From contig CM042552.1 in assembly GCA_023630585.1 (NCBI GenBank), positions 17,495,569 through 17,559,568 on the forward strand: DNA of 64,000 bases. Direction: 5' to 3'. The stretch's first letter is position 1, and each line of letters opens with the position of its first letter. Of this stretch, positions 11,214 through 21,210 are shown piece by piece. Position numbers and translations under genes: made by a program. A model generated the notes under the pieces. That model was not told the origin of the DNA. It made no database searches and saw only the letters and a program-made list of their open reading frames with translations. Source of the stretch: Cranoglanis bouderius. Lineage: Eukaryota > Chordata > Actinopteri > Siluriformes > Cranoglanididae.

Positions 11214-12300
11214 ATAGTGTCCTGGAAACATATGGTTTTGAGAACATAGGGTTCTGGGAACATAAGGGTCTGGGAACATGGGGTTCTGGGAACATAGGGT
11301 TTTGGTAACATAGAAGTGCAGGGACATGGGGTTTGGGGAATATGGGCAACCTGTGAACATATGCCTTTGGGAACATATGGTTCTGGGAACATAGGGTCCT
11401 AGAACCATGACTATTTGGGAACATAATGTTGTAGAGGCATGGGTTTGGGAACAAATAGGGCTCTGGAAACATGGGGTTTTGAGAAAATAGGGTTTTGTGA
11501 ACATAGGTTTCTGGGAACATATTGTTTTTGGAAACATAGCCCCCTAGGAAGATAGCATTTTGCGAACAACAGGTTTGGGGAACACATGGGTCTGGGAACA
11601 TAGGGTTCTGGTAACATATGGTTTTGGGAGCATATTGATCCAGGAACTTAGGGTTCTGGAAAAATAGGGTTCTAGAAAGTAAGGCTCTGGGAACATGGGG
11701 TTTTGGGAAAATAGGGTTTCATGAACATCGAAAATCAGGTTTGGGGAACATATGGTTCTGGGACCATGGAGGTTTGGGAACATAGTTTTCTAGTAACATG
11801 TGGTTTTGGGAGCATACTGATCCAGGAACTCATGGTTCTGGAAAATAGGGTTCTAGAAACCTAGTGTTTTGGGGGAAAAAGAAAATTGAGAAAATTGGAT
11901 CGTAAACATAGGGGTCTATGAACATAGAATCTGGGAACATAAGGTTTTGGGCGCATGAGGCCTTAGGAATGTAGTGTTGTGGAAACATAGGGTTTTGGGA
12001 AAAATAAGGCTCTGGGAACATTGCATTTGGGAAAATATGGTTTTGTGAACATATTGTAGGTTTCTGGGAACATATTGTTTTTTGGAAACATAGCCCTCTG
12101 GGTACATCAGGTTTGGGGAACATAGGGGCCTGGGAATATAGGGCTCTGGGAACATGGGGTTTTGGGAACTTGGACTTTTAGGAACATGGGAATATATTGG
12201 TCTGGAATATAGTTTTGGGAATATAGTGATCTGGAATGTTTTGGGAACATATGTCGTCTAAGAACATATGGTTTCTTGGAGCACATGATTCTGGGACCAC
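11214..12300 (-). repeat. 16-bp minisatellite array, locus 1
   Basis: Just over 1 kb made of a drifting 16-bp unit, consensus close to 'gggaacatagggttct'. The spacing between 'gggaacat' starts is 16 in the clean stretch 11245-11310, and less regular elsewhere. Because 16 is not a multiple of three, a 48-bp (16-residue) super-period appears in minus-strand frames as Pro-rich peptides of the MFPEPYVPRT type. I treat those as artefacts. The unit matches arrays at 24690-25620, 54430-55260, 59500-59600 and 61690-62290. Confidence 0.85.
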
Positions 12301-13222
12301 AGTTTTTTTCCAGTGAGTGAGTAAAGGGTTCTAAAAATCTACTCCATCCTTGTTAAACCCTGCCTTACTGTCACACTGAGACATTTTCAGGTATTGGTGT
12401 TTGGTTCTGTGTAGATTTTTCATTACACCTGTTTTTTTTCTGTGTATAATGGCATATGGATTAAACCTGCATGCCTGTGAGTTCTGTGCTGATTTTAGGG
12501 ATCTTTGTGGAGACCAGACAATCTGCTACACAGCTGAGACGAGACTCAATGTCCTCAGACGCCAAATAAAAAATCTGGGCACGATTCCAGCGGATCTTTT
12601 ATTGTGTACTCAGCATAACAACCATAATGAAACACGGAGGGGGGGAAATGATGACATCGGATCCACGAAGCGTGACTGGGCATGATCAACGTTTAAATAG
12701 AGGCGGCCATGTTTTCTCAGTTCTCCCATAATTTAATACATTACAGATGGAATATGATGGAATGAGAGATGCAGAGCAATGAGATTAAATGCATTTTAGA
12801 GGAAAAGGAATTTGCTTTACAAGTAAATTTCGTTGTGATTCAAGAGTGATGTCTTAATTAAAACACTTTGTGCTAAGCGAATGCAGATGATGGAGACAGA
12901 TTGGGGAAAGAAGGAGACAGGGGTTTGGCCTAATTTGAGGGTTTTTTTCCATTTGCTTTTTCTTTAGTAAGCGTGTAATGAAGCAGTCATAGTCCACTTT
13001 GGCTCTGCAGTTCAACGCAACTAATAATTGTCATTAAATCTTCATTAAAGTCTTCTCCAATCAATCTAGGCTAATTAAGCTCCAAAGTTCAGGAGATCAT
13101 GCCACACTACAGGGAATTTTGATGTGGGTCCAACTACCTGTTTTTATGTAGATTTATGCAAATCTGTAAACACAAATTTATAAAACAAGTAGCACATACT
13201 CATAACTATAAGACTATGGTCC
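12301..13222. other. Non-repetitive block, candidate conserved non-coding DNA
   Basis: Low-repeat sequence with homeodomain-type words: 'taataattgtcattaaatct', 'ctaggctaattaagctcc' and 'gtcttaattaaaacac'. A 94-residue open frame at 12401-12685 has no recognisable domain. Proposed as regulatory from composition only. Confidence 0.25.
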
Positions 13223-13227
13223 ATTTC

Positions 13228-13884
13228 TGTTAGGTTCTCCCTCTCGCTACGCTGCTCGTGAAGGCTAGCGAGTAGCGAAGGCTAGCGAGCAGTGTACTTC
13301 CTCATTCCCCTCTCCGCGCAACCGCTGAGGAAAGCCGGTAGCGCATTTCCGCATTCCCTAGCGCTGCTCGCGGAGGACAGTGAGTAGCGCGATTTTCAGT
13401 CATAGACTCTCGTATGTTTACTCCACCATGTGCTCTTTTGTTTTTGGTTACGTCATGTCCCTGCCCCTGTTTGCTTATTGGTTCTTTGTTTTTGGTTTGT
13501 TTTTGGTTTCAGGTGTGTCTTGTTTTATTTTGAGTATTTAAACCTTTTCTTTTGTCCGCTTGGACACGGAGTATTAGATTAGATTGAGATGCGTGAATGT
13601 ATGTTCTTTGCCTTGCACTAACCTCGTGTTTCCCTGGACCATGGACTCTTGCCTCTTTATTCTTTTGTGGATTAATGCCTTGACTTTTGGATTACTGCCG
13701 CGTTCATTTTGTGGATAATCGCCTCGCTGTTTTTGGATTACTACTTTGTTGTTTTGTGGATTATTGTTTGTTGTAACCCTGCTTTTGTGTTGAGTTTTTC
13801 CCCTGTTCCGTTACTTTTTGTTATGTCCATAATAAACTGACTTTTCCCCTGCAATTGCATCCAGTTCCCCTGTGTTCCGTAACA
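13228..13884 (+). repeat. 5' LTR
   Basis: 657 bp, TG...CA. Contains TATTTAAA at 13535-13542 and AATAAA at 13831-13836. The first ~190 bp is rich in 'ctagcgag' and 'agcgaag' words forming partial palindromes. Relative to the 3' LTR it lacks ~50 bp (counterpart of about 17182-17240) and ~25 bp (counterpart of about 17497-17521). Both segments have counterparts in related solo LTRs, so the 5' copy probably suffered deletions. Confidence 0.88.
13535..13575 (+). promoter_or_regulatory. LTR core promoter and predicted transcript start
   Basis: TATTTAAA at 13535-13542, about 30 bp upstream of 'acacggagtattag'. That spacing puts the likely start at about 13562-13570. The same arrangement is kept in the 3' LTR (17271-17278 and 17303-17311) and, on the minus strand, in the solo LTR at 30788-31363. 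Inference from position only. Confidence 0.5.
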
Positions 13885-13896
13885 GAATACTCCGCC
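13885..13896 (+). promoter_or_regulatory. Primer binding site, self-priming type
   Basis: 'aatactccg' (13886-13894), one base after the LTR, is an exact 9-nt complement of 'cggagtatt' at 13567-13575, next to the predicted transcript start. Tf1/sushi-group retrotransposons are known to prime reverse transcription from their own folded-back 5' end, and this fits. I do not recognise a match to a common vertebrate tRNA 3' end. Confidence 0.5.
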
Positions 13897-14401
13897 TAAA
13901 CATGGATGCAGCGGGGAAATTATTGGCTAGCCGCACCAAACTTTTTGCCCCCCGGACTCAGTTTCTTTTCGGGCCTGTATTCCTCCTCCTACCGCTTATG
14001 ATGGTTTTTCCTGGTATCCCTAATATTTTCTTTTACAGGCCCAGGGTTATTTTTTAAGTTTGGAGGACCCGAAACCCAGCGAGGAACAATGGGTGAGGTT
14101 CCTCCAATCCCGTTTAGTCGGCTTGGCTCGCTGGTGGGCGGAGGTCCATCTCAACAGTGGGTACATGGAGATGAACACTGTTTTGGGTTTCGTGGATCTC
14201 CTGTTCCAGGAGTATGGGAGCCCGGAGTTCGAGCCAGACCTAAACACCCTATTTAACAACGTTCACCTGCCCGATCAGCCCGGCCAGTCTTTCCTGGAGC
14301 ACTATGGGAGGGAGCAGGCCAACGTGGCGGCTGGCACCTCTCGGTCCCGGTCCCAGGAGTGCATGACTGGGGGCTGCATCGGGCAGGCCCGCTTGCTGCA
14401 T

Positions 14402-14870
14402 GCCAATCCCGAGCTCCAGCAGGAGACCCAGCAGGAGGTCTCCCCAGCGGAGCGCCCTCTGGAGGTTAACGTAGCAACCTCCAGCCCAGAGCTCCAGCCG
14501 GAGACCAAGCAGGAGGTCTCCTCAGCGGAGCTCCCCCTGGAGGTTAACGTGGCAACCACCAGCCCTGAGCTCCAGCTGGAGACCCAGCAGGAGGTCTCCT
14601 CTGCAGAGCACCCTCTGGAGGTTAACGTGGCAACCTCCAGCCCCAAGCTCCAGCTGGAGACCCAGCAGGAGATCTCCCCAGCGGAGTGCCCTCTGGAGGT
14701 TAACATGGCAACCTCTAGCCCCGAGCTCCAACCGCAGACCAAGCAGGATGTCTCCTCAGCAGAGCTCCCCCTGGAGGTTAACATGGAAACCTCCAGCCCT
14801 GAAATCCAGCCGGAGACCCAGCAGGAGGTCTCCCTAGCGGAGCGCCCAACGGAGGTCCACGAGGAGACCT
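14402..14870 (+). repeat. 78-bp coding tandem repeats
   Basis: About six copies sharing 'ctggaggttaac', 'gagacccagcaggaggtctc' and 'agcggag'. Neighbouring copies differ by scattered substitutions. In frame with the Gag-like ORF. Confidence 0.85.
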
Positions 14871-15217
14871 CAGCTCCTGTCCTGTTCCTGTCAGGGATCC
14901 ACGAGGAGACCTCCACTCCTGTCCTGCTCCTGCCAGAGGTCCACGAGGGGACCTCCACCCAAGCTATGTTCATGTTGGAGGTCCACGGGATGACCTCCTC
15001 CCAAGCTAAGTCCATGTCGGAGGTCCACGGGATGACCTCCTCCCAAGCCAAGTCCATGTCGGAGGTCCACGGGATGACCTCCTCCCAAGCCAAGTCAATG
15101 TCGGACATCCACGGAATGACCTCCTCCCAAGCCAAGTCCATGTCGGAGGTCCATGGGATGACCTCCTCCCAAGTTAAGTTCATGCCGGAGGTTCATGGGG
15201 AGACCTCCTTTCTAAGT
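14863..15217 (+). repeat. 42-bp coding tandem repeats
   Basis: About eight copies around 'gaggtccacgggatgacctc' and 'ctcccaagccaagtccatg'. The central four are nearly identical, indicating recent local duplication or homogenisation. In frame with the Gag-like ORF. Confidence 0.88.
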
Positions 15218-16740
15218 CCTAGTCCATGTCCAAGTCCTAGCCCATGTCTTAGCCCTAATTCATGTCCTAGTCCAAGTCTATGTCCAAGTCCATGTCCAGG
15301 TTCCTACCCTAGTCCCTTTCCATGTTCTAATCCCAGTCCATGTTCTAGTCCAAGTCCTGGTCCAGGTTTCTGTCCCAACCCATATCCAAGTCCATGTCCC
15401 AGTCCAGGTCCAGGTCATGTTCCAACCCATGCCTTAGCCCATGCCTCAGTTCAGACCCAGAGTCACATTCAGAGTAATGTTCCAACCCATGCCTCAGCCC
15501 ATGCAAAAGTCGAGATCGCAGTCCTGTTTCCAATCCAGATCCTAGTCTAGTTTCCAGTCCAGTTTCAAGTCCATCTTCCAATCCAGGTCACAGTCTAGTT
15601 TCCAGTCCAGTTTCCAGCCCTGAATCCAGTCCAGAATCCAGTTTAATTTCCAGTCCAGTTTCTAGTTTAGTTCCCAGTCCAGTTCCCAGTTCAGTTTCCT
15701 GTTCTGTTTTTAGTCAGGTTTCTAGTTTCATTTCCAGCTCAGTTTCTAGCTTAGTTTCCAGTCCAGTTTCTAGTCCAGTTTCCAGTTCTCTTTCTAGTTT
15801 AGTTTCCAGTAAGGTTTCTAGTTTCGTCTTCAGTCCAGTTTCTGGTTTAGATTCCAGTTCAGTTTCTAGTCCAGTTTCTAGTTTAGTTTCAAGTCCAGTC
15901 TCCAATCCAGTCTCCTGTCCTGAACCCTGTCCTGTTTCTAATTCAGTTTCCAGTCCAGTTTCCAGTTTTGTTTCAAGTCCAGTTTCCAATCCAGGTTCCA
16001 GTCCAGTTTCCGATCCAGTTTCCAGTCTAGGTCACAGTTCAGTATCCAGTCTAGGTTCCAGTCCAAAATCCAGTTTGGTTTCCAGTCCTGTTTCTAATTC
16101 AGTTTCCGTTTCCATTCCCAGGTCAGTTTCAAGTCCTGTTTCCAGTTCAGGTTCAGATTCAGTTTCCAATCCAAAACCCAGTCCAGTTTTCAGTTTAGTT
16201 TTCAGTCCTGTTTCCAAGTCTATTTCCAGTCCAGGTGCCAAGTCTGTTTCCAGTCCAGGTGCAAAGTCTGTTTCCAGTCCAGGTGCCAAGTCTGTTTCCA
16301 GTCCAGGTGCCAACTCTGTTTCCAGTTCAAGTGCCAAGTCAGGTTCCAGTCCTGTTCCTGGTCCAGGTGCCAAGTCAGTTTCCAGTCCGGTTTCCAAGTG
16401 TGTTTCCAGTCCAGGTTCCAGTCCAGGTTCCAGTCCAGTTACCCAGCCAAGCACCGCTCCAAGCCAAGCTCCAAGCGCCAAGCCAAGCGCCAAGCCCCAA
16501 GCCAAGCTCCAAGTCAAGCACCAAGCCAAGCTCCAAGCCAAGTACCCAGCCAAGCACCGCTCCAAGCCAAGCTCCAAGCGCCAAGCCAAGCGCCAAGCCA
16601 AGCTCCAAGCCAAGCTCCAAGCCAATCTCCAAACCAAGCCAAGCTCCAAGCTCCAAGCCAAGCTCCAAGCCAATCACCAGGTCAAGCACCAAGCCAGTTT
16701 CCAGTCCACGTTCTTGTCCAAGTTCTCGACCAAGTTTTCA
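15218..16740 (+). repeat. 12-bp tandem repeat field, three flavours
   Basis: Three successive zones share a 6/12-bp rhythm: 'ccaagtcctagtccatgt' (about 15218-15440), 'tttccagtccag' (about 15530-16445) and 'aagccaagctcc' (about 16446-16700). Because 12 is a multiple of three, long open frames appear on both strands. Those peptides (Pro-Ser, Leu-Glu-Thr-Gly and similar) are treated as artefacts. Confidence 0.88.
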
Positions 16741-16901
16741 TGCAAGTTCTCATCTGGGACGGCCAGACACACTCCGCTCTGGCCTCAGAACTATGGACTA
16801 TGCCAGCCTTGGGTCCTGGGGGGCAGACATCGTTATCCTGCCCAGGGGCCCAGGTCCACCAGAGTGGTTGGAAATTTCGGCGCTTTGAGAGAAGCGCCTT
16901 T

Positions 16902-16913
16902 GGCGGGGGGCTC
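16902..16913 (+). promoter_or_regulatory. Polypurine tract
   Basis: 'ggcgggggg' (16902-16910) plus three bases lies immediately before the 3' LTR, where second-strand priming occurs in LTR elements. It is interrupted by one C. Confidence 0.65.
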
Positions 16914-17645
16914 TGTTAGGTTCTCCCTCTCGCTATGCTGCTCGTGAAGGCTAGCGAGTAGCGAAGGCTAGAGAGTAGTGTACTTCCGCATCCCCCTCTC
17001 CGCAGGACCACTGAGGGCAGCCGGTAGCACATTTCCGCATTCCCTAGCGCTGCTCGCGGAGGACAGCGAGTAGCACGATTTTCATTCATAGACTCTCGTG
17101 TGTTTACTCCACCATGTGCTCTTTTGCTTTTGGTTACGTCATGTCCCTGCCCCTGTTTGCTTATTGGTCCTTTGTTTTTGGTTCATGTATTGTCTCCGCC
17201 CCTGTTTGTTCATTTTTTTTCCATTCATTATTTCATTAGGAGTTTCAGGTGTGTCTTGTTTTATTTTGAGTATTTAAACCTTTTCTTTTGTCTGCTTGGA
17301 CACGGAGTATTAGATTAGATTGAGATTTGTGAATGTATGTTCTTTGCCTTGCACTAACCTTGCGTTTCCCTGGACCATGGACTCTTGCCTCATTATTCTT
17401 TTGTGGATTAATGCCTTGACTTTTGGATTACTGCCTCATTCATTTTGTGGATAATTGCCTCGCTGTTTTTGGATTACTACTTTGTTGTTTTGTGGATCAT
17501 TACTTTGCCATTTGTCTCGGATTATTGTTTGTTGTAACACTGCTTTTGTGTTGAGTTTTTCCCCTGTTCCGTCACTTTTGGTTATGTACATAATAATCTG
17601 ACTTTTCCCCTGCACTTGCGTCCAGTTCCCCTGTGTTCTGTAACA
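16914..17645 (+). repeat. 3' LTR
   Basis: 732 bp, TG...CA, the same length as the solo LTR at 57550-58281. TATTTAAA at 17271-17278. The poly(A) hexamer at the position of the 5' LTR AATAAA reads AATAAT here, so transcript ending may be weakened. Confidence 0.88.
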
Positions 17646-17756
17646 ATTTCTTAGTGGATTTATGGTCATACTACAACAGATGTAAGGATACTTGAACAAA
17701 TCACCATCATCAGTCCACTGTGGGCGTGTCCCAAACCACATACCCTTTTCACTATA

Positions 17757-18924
17757 TAGAGTGGATATAAAAAGTCTACACACCCCTGTTAAAATGGCAG
17801 GTTTTTGTGGTGTAAAAAAAATTAACCAAGATAAATAATGCCAGAACGTTTTCTACCTTTATTGTGAAATCTTAACCTATTAATTAAAGTGAAAAACAAT
17901 AAGAATCATTTTGGGGGGGGGGAATGTACAATAACCTGGTTGCATAAGTGTGCACACCCCTAAACTAATACTTAGATGAAGCACCTTTAGGTTTGATCAC
18001 AACATTCAATCTTTTTGGGTAAGAGTCAATCAGTTTGGCACATCTTGCCATTCTTCCTTGCAAAAGCATTCAAACGCTGTCAGATTGGCTGGGCATCTCC
18101 TGTGCACAGCCCTCTTCAGGTCATCCCACAGATTTTTGATTTGATTTAGGTTTGCAATTTGGCTGGGCCATTCCAAAACCTTGAACTTGTTTTGGTGAAG
18201 CAATTCCTTTGTTGATCTGGAGGTTTACTTTGGGTTATTGTCATGCGGAAAGATGAAATTCCTCTTCATCTTAAGTGTTTTAGCAGGTTTTGTGGCAAAA
18301 TTGACTGGTATTTGGAGCTATTCATTATTCTCTCCATCCTGATTAAAGGCCCAGTTCCAACTGAAGAAAAACAGCCCCAAAGTATGATGCTGCCATCACC
18401 ATGCTTCCCCATGGAGATAGTGTTCTTTTGGTGATGGGCTGTTTTGTTTTTGTTTGTTTGCCAAACATATCTTTTGGTATTATGACCAAAAAGTTCAACT
18501 TTGGTCTCATCAGACCATAACACATTATTCCACATGGTTTTGGGAGATTGGATATATTTTTATTATTTATTTTTGGGTTAAAAAAAACTCCGTCTTGCCA
18601 CCCTGCCCCATAGCCCAGAGATATGAAGAATTTGGGAGATTGTTGTCACATGTAGTACTGTACTTGCCAGAAATTGCTGCAATTCTTTTAATGTTGCTGT
18701 AGGCCTTTGGCAGCCTCCCCGACCAGTTTTCCCCTGATCTTCTTATCACTTTTAGAGGGATGTCCTCTTCTTAATAATGTCACTGCCATGCCAAATTTAC
18801 TAATTCTGTCAATTATTGTCTTTACAGTGTTCCATGATATATCCAATGCCTTGGAAATGTTTTTGTAACACTCTCCTGATTGATATTTCTCAACAATGAG
18901 ATCATACAGGTGACATAAACACAC
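17757..18924 (-). mobile_element. Tc1/mariner family C relic
   Basis: The left end 'gagtggatataaaaagtcta' with 'cacacccctg' is a Tc1-type terminal repeat, with an inner repeat 'gtgcacacccctaa' near 17950. The right terminal repeat is missing. An AT-rich patch at about 18555-18590 is foreign to the coding order. Confidence 0.8.
17985..18924 (-). pseudogene. Tc1-type transposase relic, family C
   Basis: The N-terminal part at 18688-18924 shows a helix-turn-helix (SGECYKNISKAL, NTVKTIIDRI). The middle part at 18266-18535 has VLWSDETKVELFG with the first catalytic Asp, then HGDGSIILWGCF. The second Asp region is present as a degenerate HDNNPK, and the region expected to carry the catalytic Glu is degraded. 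Frameshifts and the AT-rich patch separate the parts. Not functional. Confidence 0.8.
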
Positions 18925-19329
18925 TGTTCACTATAGTACACTGTGATTGGGTCCCAAACCACACACCATAGTCACTATATTATCCAACGTGAAATATGGC
19001 TTAGAATGAAATACTACGCTTTTAAAGTATGTAATATGATGATAGCAATGAAAGACAGCACTATGCTAACTGTGCTAGCTAGTGAACTACTTGCATTAGA
19101 TAATGCTGACATGTTGCTAGCTAAGCCCTCTAGCTGGTGTGCGTTTGAAGCTAGTCTTTTATGCGAAGTGCTATAATGAGCCAAATATGTGAAAAGAAAG
19201 GCAAAGTGTGATGTCACTTGATCTGGTTTGTGATTAGCTGATCATATTTAAGCTGAGCCCTGCCATTTTGAATCAGGGACGCAGGTCACTTGGTAAATCC
19301 AGTATTCAGGTTCCTCAACTTTCGGAGCT

Positions 19330-19331
<2 letters not shown>

Positions 19332-19390
<59 letters not shown>

Positions 19391-19467
19391 TGTATATATA
19401 TTTTTTTCATTCTTATTTTTGGTGAACTTTTCACTCACTTCCTCTGAAACACAGGTAGCAGCTTGTC

Positions 19468-19536
<69 letters not shown>
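19332..19536. repeat. Compound (TA)n and (CA)n microsatellites
   Basis: (TA)n at 19332-19400 and (CA)n at 19471-19536, separated by 70 bp of unique sequence. Confidence 0.95.
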
Positions 19537-19537
<1 letters not shown>

Positions 19538-19784
19538 ATAAACAGTTCGTATTCAGAGATGTGAGAGTGTTTACAATCTCAGTCGTGATTAATTCATAGT
19601 TTTTTGTACAGAGGCTGGGTTTTCTAAACCATGCATTATTCAACATCGCGGCTCGCAGGACTTTCACTCGACAGATTGCTCACTGAAAAATGCATCGATT
19701 CCCGAGCGCAGACGCAAATAAAGCAAACATGGGCGCTATTCCATCTCACCTTCACTGGAAACGTTTGAAAGTTTCACCATCACC

Positions 19785-21210
19785 TGCACATGCCCAGATA
19801 GCAAAACTTGTCTGGCCCACTTGTGGGCCACATACTTGCTTTAGTTCTGGCCCAGTATATGCCTGGGTCCTCGGCCCAGATCTGGCCCACACACCGTAAA
19901 CTGAGCAGAACTAATGGATGTGGCCCAGATCTGACCCATGCACTATTGTGAATAGAAATGATGTGTAACCCGGATTTGACCCAGACATTATTAAATTACC
20001 ACATTCATTTTTTCATAATTCATAATTCATTCATTCATTCAAATTTGTCATATTCAAATAAAATGACAACAATAAAGCAGTTTAAATGAATGATTTTTTT
20101 TATTTTTATAAAGTTCAGCTCAGAAAATATTAAAACTGTACAAAAATATTTTGCAGCCCATCAAATTTCAAGAATTGCATTAAACTTTTGACAGCAATGC
20201 ATACACGACAACGACATAAATGAACAAAACAAAAATGTGAATTTAACATGTAGAACAGATTATTTTTTATCAGTTAGAATGTAATGTAATGTGTGTATAT
20301 CAAGGGCAAGCTACTGCTTGTTGCGCCTCTCCCGTCCTCCTTCACGGTCTGAAGCCAGCTGCAGCCACCTTTTCATCACCGTCTCAGTTTCAGCATTTGT
20401 TGCACTCTAATGAACATAAGTAGAAAAATCAAAACATTAAATTCTGACAGAAATGGGATACACTGGCTACTGCACAATTTTATAACTCAAGCAAGGGCGT
20501 AGGTCTGATTTTGACATTGGTGGGGACATAAAAGAAGTCAGGATGAGTCAGGATGGCAGCCAAAAAAGAAAGGTGGACATTAGGAGCTCCTTTACAACAA
20601 GTCAAAGTATACACACACACACACTAATGTCTAGGCTGCCACTCATCCCGTTGATCACCTGTTGAAAAAATGAACTGTCCCTGAGTCAATGTGAGACACG
20701 ATTGATTTGTCCCGTGTTTTTGTGCACAGAACAGAACTGTTGGTATAAGGATGGTGTCTTCCTCACGTACCGGTAGCTTGCATGATGCGCATCTAGTTGA
20801 CTGAGCTTTGGCGCTTAAACATCAAACAATACTGTAGACTGAAATTACTAAATTAAATTACTTACCTTTTTCAGCTGAAATGATTCCTCTTGAAATTGAA
20901 GACGTGACTGCAGTCTAGAGGATCCTAACCGATATAACCGCCAAAACATTTTCTTTCTTTTTTTTTCAGGCGGCTGAGTTCCTTAATTCTAGATGTGGCC
21001 CGACTGTGAAAATAGATACACACAGCTACACCGAGTGTGGGCCTGCCGTAAGTACACCTGCTTTCAGCCGAGACTGGCCCACATAGGAGAAACCGTCTGT
21101 CAGCCAGAACTGGTGTGAACAGTCGGCAGGGTTCTGGCCAATTATCTTTTCGCCGATGCCGACATTGAGCCGACAGTGGCGCATTTCTACCGGAATCGGC
21201 TCAAATGGGG
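19785..21210 (-). mobile_element. TGGCCCA-flanked repeat unit, possible DNA transposon
   Basis: Degenerate 'tctggccca' words cluster at both margins (about 19810-19985 and 20995-21210, the latter with 'gtggcccg', 'ctggcccac' and 'ttctggcca'). The middle holds a small spliced-looking reading frame on the minus strand. I suspect a fish DNA transposon but see no classical terminal repeat or target duplication, so the class is open. Confidence 0.35.
20311..20949 (-). CDS. Hypothetical two-exon mini-gene (59 aa if spliced)
   Basis: Exon 1 (20949 down to 20866) opens with ATG and reads 28 codons to a consensus donor, AAG|GTAAGT. Exon 2 (20406 down to 20311) follows a pyrimidine-rich tract and AG, continues in phase 0 for 31 codons and stops at TAG. 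Exon 1 is basic (MFWRLYRLGSSRLQ...); exon 2 is charged (ETETVMKRWLQLASDREGG...). The donor, acceptor, phase and stop agree, which is unlikely to be pure chance but unproven. I do not recognise the family. It may be the 3' part of a longer transposon-encoded protein with exons beyond 20949. No function assigned. Confidence 0.35.

Larger units (their letters stand above)
13902..15550 (+). pseudogene. Gag-like ORF with long tandem-repeat tail
   Basis: An ATG at 13902 (MDAAGKLL...) opens a Gag-like frame. One frameshift and one stop (TAA 14021-14023) follow, after which the frame is open from 14024 to 15550. Residues encoded at about 14039-14250 (QGYF..., PSEEQWVRFLQSRL, ARWWAEVH) fit the capsid-like segment of sushi-type Gag, the protein that packages the RNA. 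The rest is repeats: about six 26-residue units (ELQPETKQEVSSAE type, 78 bp), about eight 14-residue units (EVHGMTSSQAKSMS type, 42 bp) and a Ser/Pro/Cys-rich region. There is no CCHC zinc knuckle and no protease DSG. All periods are multiples of three, so openness is weak evidence for protein-level selection. The apparent start at 14060 is TTG, not ATG. Confidence 0.6.
13228..17645 (+). mobile_element. Non-autonomous sushi-like Ty3/gypsy LTR retrotransposon
   Basis: A complete element by its ends: 5-bp target duplication ATTTC (13223-13227 and 17646-17650) and LTRs 13228-13884 and 16914-17645, both TGTTAGG...TAACA. A primer-site-like sequence lies directly after the 5' LTR, and a purine-rich tract (16902-16910) directly before the 3' LTR. 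The 3.0-kb interior encodes a Gag-like N-terminal region and then only tandem repeats. No protease, reverse transcriptase, RNase H or integrase motif is readable on either strand, so it would need an autonomous partner. LTRs differ by about 16 substitutions in the first ~210 bp by eye, so the insertion is not recent. Confidence 0.88.

Noticed and set aside
11163..12155. Pro-rich minus-strand frames (MFPEPYVP type)
   Set aside because: Translation of the 16-bp minisatellite; frames change with every indel.
11214..12300. Possible CRISPR-like direct repeat array
   Set aside because: Units are contiguous with no unique spacers and the DNA is clearly eukaryotic.
14011..14040. Splice-acceptor-like sequence (pyrimidine tract then CAG) just before the open Gag frame
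   Set aside because: The Gag frame is recognisable upstream of it in the same phase (one stop only), and no convincing donor exists, so no intron is needed.
14302..15183. 293-codon minus-strand frame with repeated Trp/Glu-rich units
   Set aside because: Antisense of the 78- and 42-bp repeats of the Gag-like ORF; no independent support.
16032..16947. Long open frames on both strands (213-290 codons) inside the LTR element
   Set aside because: They are shadows of 12-bp repeats whose length is a multiple of three; peptides are low-complexity and no domain is visible.
20905..20935. BamHI-XbaI-PstI-like string resembling a cloning polylinker
   Set aside because: It lacks the SalI part, is surrounded by fish repeat DNA and lies in an open exon-like frame; coincidence rather than vector contamination.
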